A stretch of 56,241 nt of DNA from Prevotella sp. P5-92. Its GTDB lineage: Bacteria > Bacteroidota > Bacteroidia > Bacteroidales > Bacteroidaceae. The DNA lies in contig NZ_NPJG01000053.1 in assembly GCF_002251245.1 (NCBI RefSeq), positions 1 through 56,241 on the forward strand. The letters run 5' to 3'. This document shows positions 28,808 to 36,463 of the stretch, piece after piece. The stretch's first letter is position 1. Every line of letters starts with the position of its first letter. The translations under genes were made by a program, and so were the position numbers. The notes below the pieces were generated by a model, which saw nothing but the letters and a program-made list of their open reading frames with translations, was not told the origin of the DNA and did not search any database.

Positions 28808-29050
28808 ATGAGTTTGAGATTAAGAATAGTATCGCCTGAGAGAATAGTGTTTGATGGTGAGATTGAGAGTGTGACAGCTCCTGGCGTGTCAGGAGAGTTC
28901 CAAGTTCTCAAGGATCACGCTCCGCTCATCTCTTGTCTTGACAAGGGAACGGTGGTGTATGTTGACGGTGAGGGACGCCATGAGATGGAAATATCAAGTG
29001 GCTTTGTTGAAGTCAACAAGAACAAAGTCAGTCTCTGTATAGAATTATAA
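28808..29050 (+). CDS. atpC: F1 ATP synthase epsilon subunit, short form
   Basis: The 80-residue protein contains only the N-terminal beta-sandwich domain (LRIVSPERIVFDGEIESVTAPGVSGEFQVLKDHAPLIS). The C-terminal two-helix domain that inhibits ATP hydrolysis in many bacteria is absent; usual full length is about 130-140. This short form is common in Bacteroidetes, so it is unlikely to be a truncation. It lies 20 bp after atpD. Confidence 0.92.
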   Translation: MSLRLRIVSPERIVFDGEIESVTAPGVSGEFQVLKDHAPLISCLDKGTVVYVDGEGRHEMEISSGFVEVNKNKVSLCIEL

Positions 29051-29070
29051 ATGGTGCTGAAGATACATTA

Positions 29071-29496
29071 ATGGAGAAGCAAATTGTCAGACAGATAGGA
29101 AATACCTTTATCAAAAGAGGGGTCGGCTTTACTATGGCTGTGGCCATGGTTACGCTTGTCGTGGCTTTCACCACCTCCAATGAGTGGATAGTTATTCCAA
29201 CTGTGATAGGTTCATTATATACTTTATCTATGGTAATAGTCGAGGGACTCCTGTGGATAATGATAGCAAGCCGTTCTGTCGATGGTCTTACCACTTTCTA
29301 TTCTGCCGTATCTGGATTCCGTATGTTGCTCACTTTAGCGGTGATGTTCGGGTATTATCTAGCTTGTGGTAGGGAAGAGATGCTGGGCTTTTTCTGTGTC
29401 TTTGCTCCATTCTACGTAATACTATTGGTGCATCATTCGATATATTTCGGCATGAAGTCGAAAATCATCGATCAGCTCAATGACGAGAACAATTAA
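29071..29496 (+). CDS. small membrane protein in the AtpI position
   Basis: The 141-residue protein has about four hydrophobic helices (near 17-35, 39-65, 80-100 and 108-130) and no motif I recognise. It lies between atpC and atpB, where other bacteria often keep atpI, whose product helps assemble the c-ring or import Mg2+. By position and topology it may be an AtpI-like factor, but sequence similarity is not evident to me. Confidence 0.7.
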   Translation: MEKQIVRQIGNTFIKRGVGFTMAVAMVTLVVAFTTSNEWIVIPTVIGSLYTLSMVIVEGLLWIMIASRSVDGLTTFYSAVSGFRMLLTLAVMFGYYLACGREEMLGFFCVFAPFYVILLVHHSIYFGMKSKIIDQLNDENN

Positions 29497-29528
29497 TAAT
29501 GTCAAACAACATTCATAACACATCGATT

Positions 29529-30587
29529 ATGAAGAAACGAATAAGGACAATAATCATGGTGCTCGCCTTAATGGTGACTCCGTTCCAGGTTTTTGCCTCC
29601 GAAGAGGCGAAGGAAGGGGAGTCGCTCAATATCCCCGAGATAGTGCTCGAGCACCTGTCCGATTCCTACGAGTGGCACATTGCCTCTTATGAGGGAAAGC
29701 ACCTTAGTGTTCCACTACCAGTCATCGTACGTAGTTCGGAGACCGGAGAGTGGTTCATAGGAACGGCCCATGGCATTGAAAGCAGCGACAGATTCTACTT
29801 TGATGCTCTACACCATGGGAAGATATATGAACATCTGTCTGACGGCTGCAATGTCCGTCCGCTTGACCTTAGTATAACAAAGGCAGTCGCACAGATATGG
29901 ATAGTAGTTGCAGTGCTGCTCATAGTGTTCCTGTCATGTTCAAGATGGTACAAGAAACATGACGAGAAGAGCGAAGCTCCAAAGGGCTTTGTCGGTGCAG
30001 TTGAGATGCTCGTGATGTATATCCACGACGACCTTATACGTCCGTCAGTGGGTGAGAAGCATTATAAGCAGTATGCCCCATATCTTCTTACGGTATTCTT
30101 CTTTATTCTCACCACTAATCTTATAGGACTCATTCCTTTATTCCCTGGTGGTGCGAATGTAACGGGAAATATCAACGTCACCCTGTTTCTTGCAGTATGT
30201 ACTATGCTTGCCATCAACCTTTTTGGCAACAAGGAATATTGGAAGGAAATTTTTTGGCCCGAAGTGCCTCTTTTCCTTAAGGCATATCCGGTGCCTGTGA
30301 TGCCGGTCATCGAGTTCTTTGGTGTGTTTACAAAGCCTTTTGCTCTGATGATTCGTCTCTTTGCCAACATGATGGCAGGTCACGCCGTGATGCTCAGCTT
30401 CACATGTGTCATCTTCCTCGGTTGGTCGATGGGCGTCGGCTTCGGTATAGGACTCAATCTTTTCAGCGCATTGATGTTGCTGTTCATGAATTGTCTTGAG
30501 TTGCTCGTCGCTTTCGTCCAAGCTTATGTGTTCACGATGCTTAGCGCCGTCTTTATTGGCCTCGCACACAAGGAACACGAACATTGA
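29529..30587 (+). CDS. atpB: Fo ATP synthase subunit a, with N-terminal extension
   Basis: The start is probably ATG 29529 (352 aa), which opens a signal-peptide-like MKKRIRTIIMVLALMVTPFQV; ATG 29499 adds ten residues. A periplasmic extension of about 100 residues precedes the first core helix, well beyond the roughly 240-270 residues of a typical subunit a. The core has TNLIGLIPLFPGG, FTKPFALMIRLFANMMAGH with the essential Arg, and a final ELLVAFVQAYVFTML. It forms the proton half-channels with the c-ring. The extension is typical of the phylum. Confidence 0.93.
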   Translation: MKKRIRTIIMVLALMVTPFQVFASEEAKEGESLNIPEIVLEHLSDSYEWHIASYEGKHLSVPLPVIVRSSETGEWFIGTAHGIESSDRFYFDALHHGKIYEHLSDGCNVRPLDLSITKAVAQIWIVVAVLLIVFLSCSRWYKKHDEKSEAPKGFVGAVEMLVMYIHDDLIRPSVGEKHYKQYAPYLLTVFFFILTTNLIGLIPLFPGGANVTGNINVTLFLAVCTMLAINLFGNKEYWKEIFWPEVPLFLKAYPVPVMPVIEFFGVFTKPFALMIRLFANMMAGHAVMLSFTCVIFLGWSMGVGFGIGLNLFSALMLLFMNCLELLVAFVQAYVFTMLSAVFIGLAHKEHEH

Positions 30588-30614
30588 TTTATTATTAGAC
30601 AAAGAAATTATTAA

Positions 30615-30878
<264 letters not shown>

Positions 30879-30881
30879 TTC

Positions 30882-30921
30882 AGTTGACAAGTTGACGAGT
30901 TGACAAGTTGACGAGTTGACA
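30882..30921. repeat. five 8-bp tandem repeats between atpE and atpF
   Basis: The unit AGTTGACA or AGTTGACG repeats five times in strict alternation, filling most of the gap between the atpE stop and the atpF start. Similar GTTGAC-type runs occur at 179-220, 50449-50480 and, as GTTAAC, at 56125-56153. Confidence 0.85.
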
Positions 30922-30937
30922 AACAAAAATTCATCGA

Positions 30938-31444
30938 ATGGAAAATTTGCCATCAATTTTGACCCCTGACCTGGGACTCCTGTTCTGGATGCTTATCGCC
31001 TTCTTGGTAGTCTTCGGTGTACTGGCAAAGTTTGGTTTCCCAGCCATTGTTAACATGGTTGACAGCCGCAAACAGTATATCGACGAAAGTCTGAAGAAGG
31101 CACACGAGGCTTCTGCCCGTTTGGAAAACATCCAGAAAGAAGGAGAGACCATGTTGCAAGAAGCACGACAGAAGCAAGCTCAGATATTAAAGGAAGCTGC
31201 AGATACGCGCGAAGCAATCGTGAGCAAGGCTCAGGAACAGGCACGCCACGAGGCTGCACGACTCATCGAGGAGGCAAAGGCAGATATCGCACAAGAGAAA
31301 GCCGCTGCCATCTCCGAGATTCGTGCGCAGGTGGCTGAACTCTCCGTCAAGGTGGCTGAGAAGATTCTCCGCAAGGAACTCGATTCTTCTGAGAACCAGA
31401 TGGAGACCATTGACAGACTGTTGGATGAAGTATCTGTAAAATAA
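30938..31444 (+). CDS. atpF: Fo ATP synthase subunit b
   Basis: The 168-residue protein has one N-terminal membrane helix (LLFWMLIAFLVVFGVLAKFGF) and a long charged coiled coil rich in Ala, Glu, Lys and Gln, ending near residue 165. It forms the peripheral stalk that holds alpha3beta3 still. A single b gene is present, so the stalk is probably a homodimer. Confidence 0.95.
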   Translation: MENLPSILTPDLGLLFWMLIAFLVVFGVLAKFGFPAIVNMVDSRKQYIDESLKKAHEASARLENIQKEGETMLQEARQKQAQILKEAADTREAIVSKAQEQARHEAARLIEEAKADIAQEKAAAISEIRAQVAELSVKVAEKILRKELDSSENQMETIDRLLDEVSVK

Positions 31445-31456
31445 CAATAAATTGAC

Positions 31457-31993
31457 ATGGACATCGGAGTAATATCTGTAAGATACGCTCGTGCGCTTCT
31501 CAAGGCTGCAACAGCCGCAAAAACCGAGGATAAGGTTTGTCAGGACATGACAATGCTTGCCAAGAGTTTTATCGACGTGCCGCAGCTGAGACAGGCCATA
31601 GACAATCCCATGCTTTCCAAAGATAAGAAGCGGGAATTGCTATCCACAGCCGCAGGAGGCGGCGTGGATAGCCTCACTGCTTCGTTCATAGCACTTGTGC
31701 TGAAGGAAGATAGGGAGAATGTGATACAGTTTATGGCCAACTCGTATGTCACTTTATATCGAAAGCAGAAGAACATCATCCGAGGCAAGCTCACGACAGC
31801 TGTTGCCGTCTCGCCTGCCACAGAGCAGAAGATGCGGCAAATGGTCGAACAAAAGACCAAGGGAACTGTAGAGTTTGAGACAGAGGTAAAGCCGGACATT
31901 ATTGGCGGGTTTATTCTCGAATACGATACTTACCGGCTTGACGCAAGTGTACAAAGCCAGTTAAGGAACGTGCTCAACGTGTTAAGAAAATAA
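31457..31993 (+). CDS. atpH: F1 ATP synthase delta subunit
   Basis: The 178-residue protein has the OSCP/delta layout: an N-terminal helical bundle starting ISVRYARALLKAA and a C-terminal beta part with PDIIGGFILEYDTYRLDASVQSQL. It joins the peripheral stalk to the top of F1. It lies 12 bp after atpF and 15 bp before atpA. Confidence 0.95.
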   Translation: MDIGVISVRYARALLKAATAAKTEDKVCQDMTMLAKSFIDVPQLRQAIDNPMLSKDKKRELLSTAAGGGVDSLTASFIALVLKEDRENVIQFMANSYVTLYRKQKNIIRGKLTTAVAVSPATEQKMRQMVEQKTKGTVEFETEVKPDIIGGFILEYDTYRLDASVQSQLRNVLNVLRK

Positions 31994-32008
31994 TAAAGTA
32001 TTTGTTTT

Positions 32009-33595
32009 ATGTCAGACAAAATAAAACCAAGCGAGGTGTCGCAGATGCTGCTACAACAGCTTCAGGGCATCAATGGAGGACAACAGTTTGACGAGGTAGG
32101 AACGGTGCTCGAGGTGAGCGACGGCGTAGCTCGAATATATGGACTCCATAATGCTGAAGCTAATGAGTTGTTAGAGTTTGAAAACGGCACTATGGCTATC
32201 GTGATGAACCTTGAGGAGGACAACGTCGGTTGTGTGCTCCTCGGTTCAACTGAAGGCATCAAGGAGGGCATGGTCGTGAAGCGTACAAAGCGTATCGCTT
32301 CTATACGCGTTAACGACAATATGCTCGGTCGTGTCATCAATCCACTCGGTCAGGCTATAGACGGAAAGGGTGACATTGACTTGACTGGGGCTTTTGAGAT
32401 GCCTCTTGACCGTAAGGCTCCTGGAGTTATCTATCGCCAACCGGTGAAAGAGCCGCTGCAGACGGGTCTTAAGGGTGTTGATTCAATGATTCCTATCGGA
32501 CGTGGACAACGTGAGCTCATTATCGGCGACCGACAGACGGGCAAGACCGCCATTGCCGTTGATACCATCATCAACCAGAAGAGCTTCTATGAAGCTGGAA
32601 AACCAGTATATTGTATCTATGTAGCTATCGGACAGAAGGCTTCCACTGTTGCCGCACTTGTAGAAAATCTTAAGCAGCATGGAGCCATGCCATATACCAT
32701 AGTGGTTTCGGCCACTGCAGCCGATCCTGCAGCTATGCAGTATTACGCCCCATTTGCTGGCGCAGCCATCGGAGAGTATTTCCGCGATCGTGGTGAGAGT
32801 GCCCTTGTAGTGTATGACGACCTCTCAAAGCAGGCTGTCGCCTATCGAGAGGTATCGCTCATCCTGCGCCGTCCTTCTGGACGTGAGGCTTATCCTGGCG
32901 ACGTATTCTATCTTCATAGCCGTCTCCTCGAGCGTGCAGCCCGTATCAACGACCAGCAAGAGGTGGCCGAAAAGATGAACGACCTGCCAGAGTGCATGAA
33001 GGGACATGTCAAGGGCGGTGGCTCGCTTACAGCTCTTCCAATTATCGAGACACAGGCTGGCGACGTTTCTGCTTATATCCCGACAAATGTTATCTCAATC
33101 ACCGACGGACAGATTTACCTTGAGAGCGACCTCTTCAACCAAGGTTTCCGTCCAGCTATCAACGTTGGTATTTCTGTATCACGTGTGGGTGGTTCCGCAC
33201 AGATAAAGAGTATGAAGAAGGTGGCTGGTACACTGAAAATCGATATGGCACAGTATCGTGAACTTGAGGCATTCTCAAAGTTCTCGAGCGATATGGATCC
33301 AGTGACTGCCATGACCATCGACCGCGGACGAAAGAACAACCAGCTGCTTATTCAGCCTCAGTATAGTCCAATGCCAGTAGGTGAGCAGATTGCTATTATC
33401 TATTGCGGAACGCATGGACTTATGCATGACGTGCCAGTGGAGAGCGTTCGCCAATGTCAGGATTCGTTCCTCGACAAGTTGCGTACAGCACATCCAGAAG
33501 TGATAGAGACGTTAGCTTCAGGAAAGATCGACGACGCTGTGACAAGTGTCATAGAGAAAACCATGGCTGACATTGCCGGACAATATAAAAGCTGA
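32009..33595 (+). CDS. atpA: F1 ATP synthase alpha subunit
   Basis: The 528-residue protein has the N-terminal alpha-specific segment, a beta-barrel and the nucleotide-binding domain with Walker [30 protein letters not shown] and [33 protein letters not shown] follow. It carries the non-catalytic nucleotide sites of F1. Confidence 0.97.
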   Translation: MSDKIKPSEVSQMLLQQLQGINGGQQFDEVGTVLEVSDGVARIYGLHNAEANELLEFENGTMAIVMNLEEDNVGCVLLGSTEGIKEGMVVKRTKRIASIRVNDNMLGRVINPLGQAIDGKGDIDLTGAFEMPLDRKAPGVIYRQPVKEPLQTGLKGVDSMIPIGRGQRELIIGDRQTGKTAIAVDTIINQKSFYEAGKPVYCIYVAIGQKASTVAALVENLKQHGAMPYTIVVSATAADPAAMQYYAPFAGAAIGEYFRDRGESALVVYDDLSKQAVAYREVSLILRRPSGREAYPGDVFYLHSRLLERAARINDQQEVAEKMNDLPECMKGHVKGGGSLTALPIIETQAGDVSAYIPTNVISITDGQIYLESDLFNQGFRPAINVGISVSRVGGSAQIKSMKKVAGTLKIDMAQYRELEAFSKFSSDMDPVTAMTIDRGRKNNQLLIQPQYSPMPVGEQIAIIYCGTHGLMHDVPVESVRQCQDSFLDKLRTAHPEVIETLASGKIDDAVTSVIEKTMADIAGQYKS

Positions 33596-33601
33596 TAGCC
33601 T

Positions 33602-34573
33602 ATGCCGTCGCTAAAAGAAATAAAGACGAGAATACAGTCGGTCAACAGCACCCGTAAGATTACGAGTGCCATGAAGATGGTGGCATCTTCTAAGCTTCAC
33701 CATGCACAGGTGATGATAGAGAATATGTTGCCTTACGAGACGATGATTGAGAAAATCCTTAAGACTTTTCTCGCTTCGGAGGCCGATGCGTCAAGCGTTC
33801 TTACACAGGAAAGGCCTGTAAAGCGTGTGGCCTTAGTGGTCTATTCGTCAAATAGTAGCCTCTGTGGTGGCTTTAATGCCAATGTCATCAAGATGATGCA
33901 GCAGGTGGCGGCTGAATACGAATCTCTTGGAAAGGAGAACATCGTCATCTATCCTATTGGCAGAAAAGTGGCGGAGAAAGCAGCAAAGTTAGGGTTCATC
34001 ATTGGAGGTGAATATAACGATCTTGCCGAGAAACCCAATGCAAAGCAATGTATCGACCTGGCACGCGAGTTGGGACAACAGTTTGTCCACAGAAAAATAG
34101 ACCGTGTGGAGTTGATTTATCATCACTTTAAGAGTGCCGGTTCTCAGATTCTCACAAGAAAGACATTCCTTCCTATCGACCTTACCGACGAGTTGACGCG
34201 CGACCATGAGCGCGATTTGAAATCTACTGTCACCACAAAAGATGCGCAGGAATATCTTCGTAAGCGTGACGAGGAAAGAGGCGAGCACCGAGGCAGTCTT
34301 GATGCAAAGCCGCTGAACAGCAACTTTATCGTCGAACCCGACATGCCTACTGTATTGGGTGCGCTGATACCTAAGATGGCGCATCTGATGCTTTATACGG
34401 CACTTCTTGACAGTATAGCGAGCGAGCATGCAGCGCGCATGGTTGCTATGCAGACTGCCACTGACAATGCAGATGAATTGCTCAGAGGACTCAATCTTCA
34501 GTATAACAAGAGTCGTCAGCAGGCAATCACAAACGAATTGCTCGACATTGTCGGAGGCAGCGTGAATAATTAA
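33602..34573 (+). CDS. atpG: F1 ATP synthase gamma subunit
   Basis: This is the central rotor shaft. The 323-residue protein begins LKEIKTRIQSVNSTRKITSAMKMVASSKL and ends with an ATDNADELLRGLNLQYNKSRQQAITNELLDIVGG helix, both hallmarks of the family; the middle Rossmann-like part is slightly longer than the usual 290 residues. It is the last gene of the operon and is followed by a strong terminator. Confidence 0.96.
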   Translation: MPSLKEIKTRIQSVNSTRKITSAMKMVASSKLHHAQVMIENMLPYETMIEKILKTFLASEADASSVLTQERPVKRVALVVYSSNSSLCGGFNANVIKMMQQVAAEYESLGKENIVIYPIGRKVAEKAAKLGFIIGGEYNDLAEKPNAKQCIDLARELGQQFVHRKIDRVELIYHHFKSAGSQILTRKTFLPIDLTDELTRDHERDLKSTVTTKDAQEYLRKRDEERGEHRGSLDAKPLNSNFIVEPDMPTVLGALIPKMAHLMLYTALLDSIASEHAARMVAMQTATDNADELLRGLNLQYNKSRQQAITNELLDIVGGSVNN

Positions 34574-34633
34574 TAATGCATTATCTGTCTGATAGATATT
34601 GATATTCGAAAAGTAATATTATTCATTCTTATA

Positions 34634-34685
34634 AACTGGGTGAAAGCATAGGTGTTAGAACTGATGGCTTTCACTCAGTTTTTTT
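34634..34685 (+). terminator. terminator of the atp operon
   Basis: AACTGGGTGAAAGC at 34634-34647 pairs with GCTTTCACTCAGTT at 34667-34680 (14 pairs, one G-U), followed directly by a T-run. Confidence 0.88.
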
Positions 34686-34775
34686 GTGAAAGAAACATAA
34701 AAAACGCATAAAAATCAAGAATATTTACATTTTTAGTGTTTTTTTAGATTATGTGGATAGAAACTGAAAGAAAAG

Positions 34776-34808
34776 CTTGCGTATTTAAAAAAAATGTATT
34801 ACCTTTGC
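34776..34808 (+). promoter_or_regulatory. strong Bacteroidetes promoter
   Basis: CTTG at 34776-34779 and TACCTTTGC at 34800-34808 are 20 nt apart. The -7 element is followed by ACTCG, as at rnpB and rpsP, which sets the predicted start at about 34813. Confidence 0.7.
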
Positions 34809-34812
34809 ACTC

Positions 34813-34895
34813 GTTATCCTGAATACAATCTTTTTACCTTAGAAGGCTAATACCTATTGAGAAAATGCCTCGCGCTGAGAAGCGCGGGGCATTTA
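34813..34895 (+). ncRNA. candidate small RNA or attenuator leader
   Basis: A transcript from the promoter at 34776-34808 would run about 50 nt with no start codon followed by a long frame, then enter a 14-pair hairpin: AAATGCCTCGCGCT at 34863-34876, a GAGA (GNRA-type) loop, and AGCGCGGGGCATTT at 34881-34894. Only three U residues follow, so termination may be incomplete. It could be a free small RNA of about 82 nt or a leader that limits expression of the HTH gene 98 bp downstream. I do not recognise a known RNA family. Confidence 0.45.
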
Positions 34896-34992
34896 ACATT
34901 GATAATTATTATTCATCTACTTCACCCATCGCAAATCAGTTTATACCCCAGTTCGGTTTTATCATCCCCATAGTTTTACATAAGTTGCCGGC

Positions 34993-35388
34993 ATGGAATT
35001 GCGCATAGCTCTTACCCCAAAGCAGCAGATTTGCTCTAGGAATAGTATTGGGATGGAACGTATGAGTCCATTCGTATCTAATGTAAAACGTCAAAATACA
35101 AGATTTATGTTAAGACAAAGAGAAATCATCAGCTTGCTCAATCAGGGACAGTCACAGAATGCGATCTGTTCACTTGTCCATTGCAGCAAGCGAAGTGTCT
35201 CGGAGGTAAGCAAGGCTGCACGAGACACAGGCAAGAGCTATGGAGAACTGCTTGCGCTCTCCGACAGCGAGTTACTCACCATCCTTTCAACGCAAGAGGC
35301 TTCACAGGTGGAGGATCCCCGCAAGGCTGAGCTTGCAGTTTGTGCAAATCAGTTTGTGGAAACCATTAATAGTAAAACTACACTATAG
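34993..35388 (+). CDS. helix-turn-helix protein, probably IS21-type transposase fragment
   Basis: The 131-residue product carries one HTH at about residues 40-65 (RQREIISLLNQGQSQNAICSLVHCSKRSVSEVSK), like the N-terminal HTH of IS21-family IstA proteins. The catalytic DDE domain, which would need about 300 more residues, is missing, and no istB-like gene follows. The last 40 residues match nothing I know. Two arrays of short repeats lie directly downstream. A decayed insertion sequence is the simplest reading; a small DNA-binding regulator derived from one is the alternative. Confidence 0.5.
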   Translation: MELRIALTPKQQICSRNSIGMERMSPFVSNVKRQNTRFMLRQREIISLLNQGQSQNAICSLVHCSKRSVSEVSKAARDTGKSYGELLALSDSELLTILSTQEASQVEDPRKAELAVCANQFVETINSKTTL

Positions 35389-35545
35389 TACTTTGTGAAA
35401 GATTATACCAGTACTTTACCCAAATTACACCAATACTTTGCCCAGAATTATATCAGTACTCACAGATTAGTACTGCAGTACTTTCACTGTAAGTATCAGA
35501 CTACTCTTGCATGAGTTCTGTAGTACTTTCACAGGAGTACCAGAT
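35385..35545. repeat. array of AGTACT-containing repeats
   Basis: AGTACT or close variants occur about eight times in 160 bp, often as AGTACTTT. The first units start at 35402, 35424, 35447 and 35466 (ATTATACC, ATTACACC, ATTATATC, ATTAGTAC), so a degenerate unit of about 22 bp is present. It starts at the stop codon of the HTH gene. Confidence 0.7.
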
Positions 35546-35550
35546 TCAAC

Positions 35551-35620
35551 CTATTCTAAAATAAGACACTCAATCTATTCTTAAATTAGACACTCAACAT
35601 ACTCTAAAAAAGAGAATACG
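35551..35620. repeat. 24-bp tandem repeats with GACACTCAA
   Basis: Two units of exactly 24 bp start at 35551 and 35575 (CTATTCTAAAATAAGACACT and CTATTCTTAAATTAGACACT, each then TCAA plus one base). A partial third, ATACTCTAAAAAAGAGA, starts at 35599. Tandem terminal repeats of this kind are known from the ends of IS21-family elements. Confidence 0.7.
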
Positions 35621-35634
35621 GAAAAACCAGTGAA

Positions 35635-35928
35635 CTATTCTTCCTGATTCTCTTCTTGTGAATAATCAAGAAGCAGTTGTTCTGCCACTTTTGACTGTTT
35701 GTTCAGCCTATAGTAGCCACGTGTGTCCATACGTTCAATAAGCGACGATGGTGTTCGGGAATTTTTCAGCAAGTACTGCTGCACATATTTGTAAACGTCG
35801 TCGTATTTTGGTGAAAAAAAGAAAGTGCAACTGCGGTTATACACGTTTACCACAAGGTTGCGAAGTGATATGCCTCTATCTCCCATTTTCAGGAGAATAT
35901 CGATGATGAATTTGTCGTAGGTAGTCAT
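35635..35928 (-). CDS. small hypothetical protein, winged-helix-like
   Basis: The 97-residue protein begins TTYDKFIIDILLKMGDRGISLRNLVVNVYNR, which looks like a winged-helix recognition fold, and continues with a Tyr/Lys-rich middle (YDDVYKYVQQYLLKN) and an acidic end. No known family is evident. It starts 67 bp after the next minus-strand gene ends, with an AT-rich gap that may hold a weak terminator. It could bind DNA. Confidence 0.6.
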   Translation of the reverse strand: MTTYDKFIIDILLKMGDRGISLRNLVVNVYNRSCTFFFSPKYDDVYKYVQQYLLKNSRTPSSLIERMDTRGYYRLNKQSKVAEQLLLDYSQEENQEE

Positions 35929-35995
35929 ATGTACAAAAAAAGGCTGGTAACAACATTATGCGACCCGCCTTCTTTTATTCTTTGTAGAGTAAAAA

Positions 35996-36298
35996 TTAAG
36001 CCAAAACGATTTTGTCTTCTACTGATACAATCTTACCTTCCTTAAAGAGCCATCCTGCACCGAGGAGTACTTCCTCAACACTGATGCTTGCTGCCTTTGC
36101 AATTTCGCTAGTTGTCATTGCTTTTCCTTCAGCTGCAAGTGCCTGATAGATGTCACCTGCCTTGAAGCCAGCGTTTTCTGCTGTCACAGCAACTGCTACA
36201 GTAGCTTTCTTTGTGGCGCAAGCCTTCTTTGTTGTAGTCTTCTTTGTTGCTGTAGCCTTAGCAGCAGTCTCTTTCTTTGTTACTTTCTTTTCTGCCAT
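35996..36298 (-). CDS. winged-helix protein with histone H1-like basic tail (DUF2582-like)
   Basis: The 100-residue protein has two parts. Residues 1-40 are almost wholly Lys, Ala and Thr (KKxTAAKATATKK pattern), like the tails of eukaryotic histone H1 and bacterial H1-like proteins. Residues 42-100 form a small winged helix (GDIYQALAAEGKAMTTSEIAKAASISVEEVLLGAGWLFKEGKI) of the DUF2582 type. A nucleoid-associated role is inferred from the combination. It has its own promoter, with a terminator for aspS upstream. Confidence 0.78.
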   Translation of the reverse strand: MAEKKVTKKETAAKATATKKTTTKKACATKKATVAVAVTAENAGFKAGDIYQALAAEGKAMTTSEIAKAASISVEEVLLGAGWLFKEGKIVSVEDKIVLA

Positions 36299-36347
36299 AA
36301 TTCAAATAATAAAACTTAAAAATGTTTGAATCTCTCAATATTTAGCT

Positions 36348-36356
36348 GCAAAATTA
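36348..36356 (-). promoter_or_regulatory. -7 element for the H1-like gene
   Basis: On the minus strand the sequence is TAATTTTGC, 49 bp before the ATG at 36298. Confidence 0.6.
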
Positions 36357-36383
36357 GGTTAATTATTACAAATAACAAAATAT

Positions 36384-36424
36384 TTCGGCAACTAAAATGG
36401 CATAAATCCATCATAGTTGCCGAA
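36384..36424 (-). terminator. aspS terminator
   Basis: TTCGGCAACTA at 36384-36394 and TAGTTGCCGAA at 36414-36424 form a perfect 11-bp stem with an inner ATGG/CCAT stem, 40 bp past the aspS stop. The longer T-run lies on the plus-strand side. Confidence 0.7.
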
Positions 36425-36463
36425 GGTTTGATTTTTTTTGATTTAGGTCAACGTGAGAAAGAC

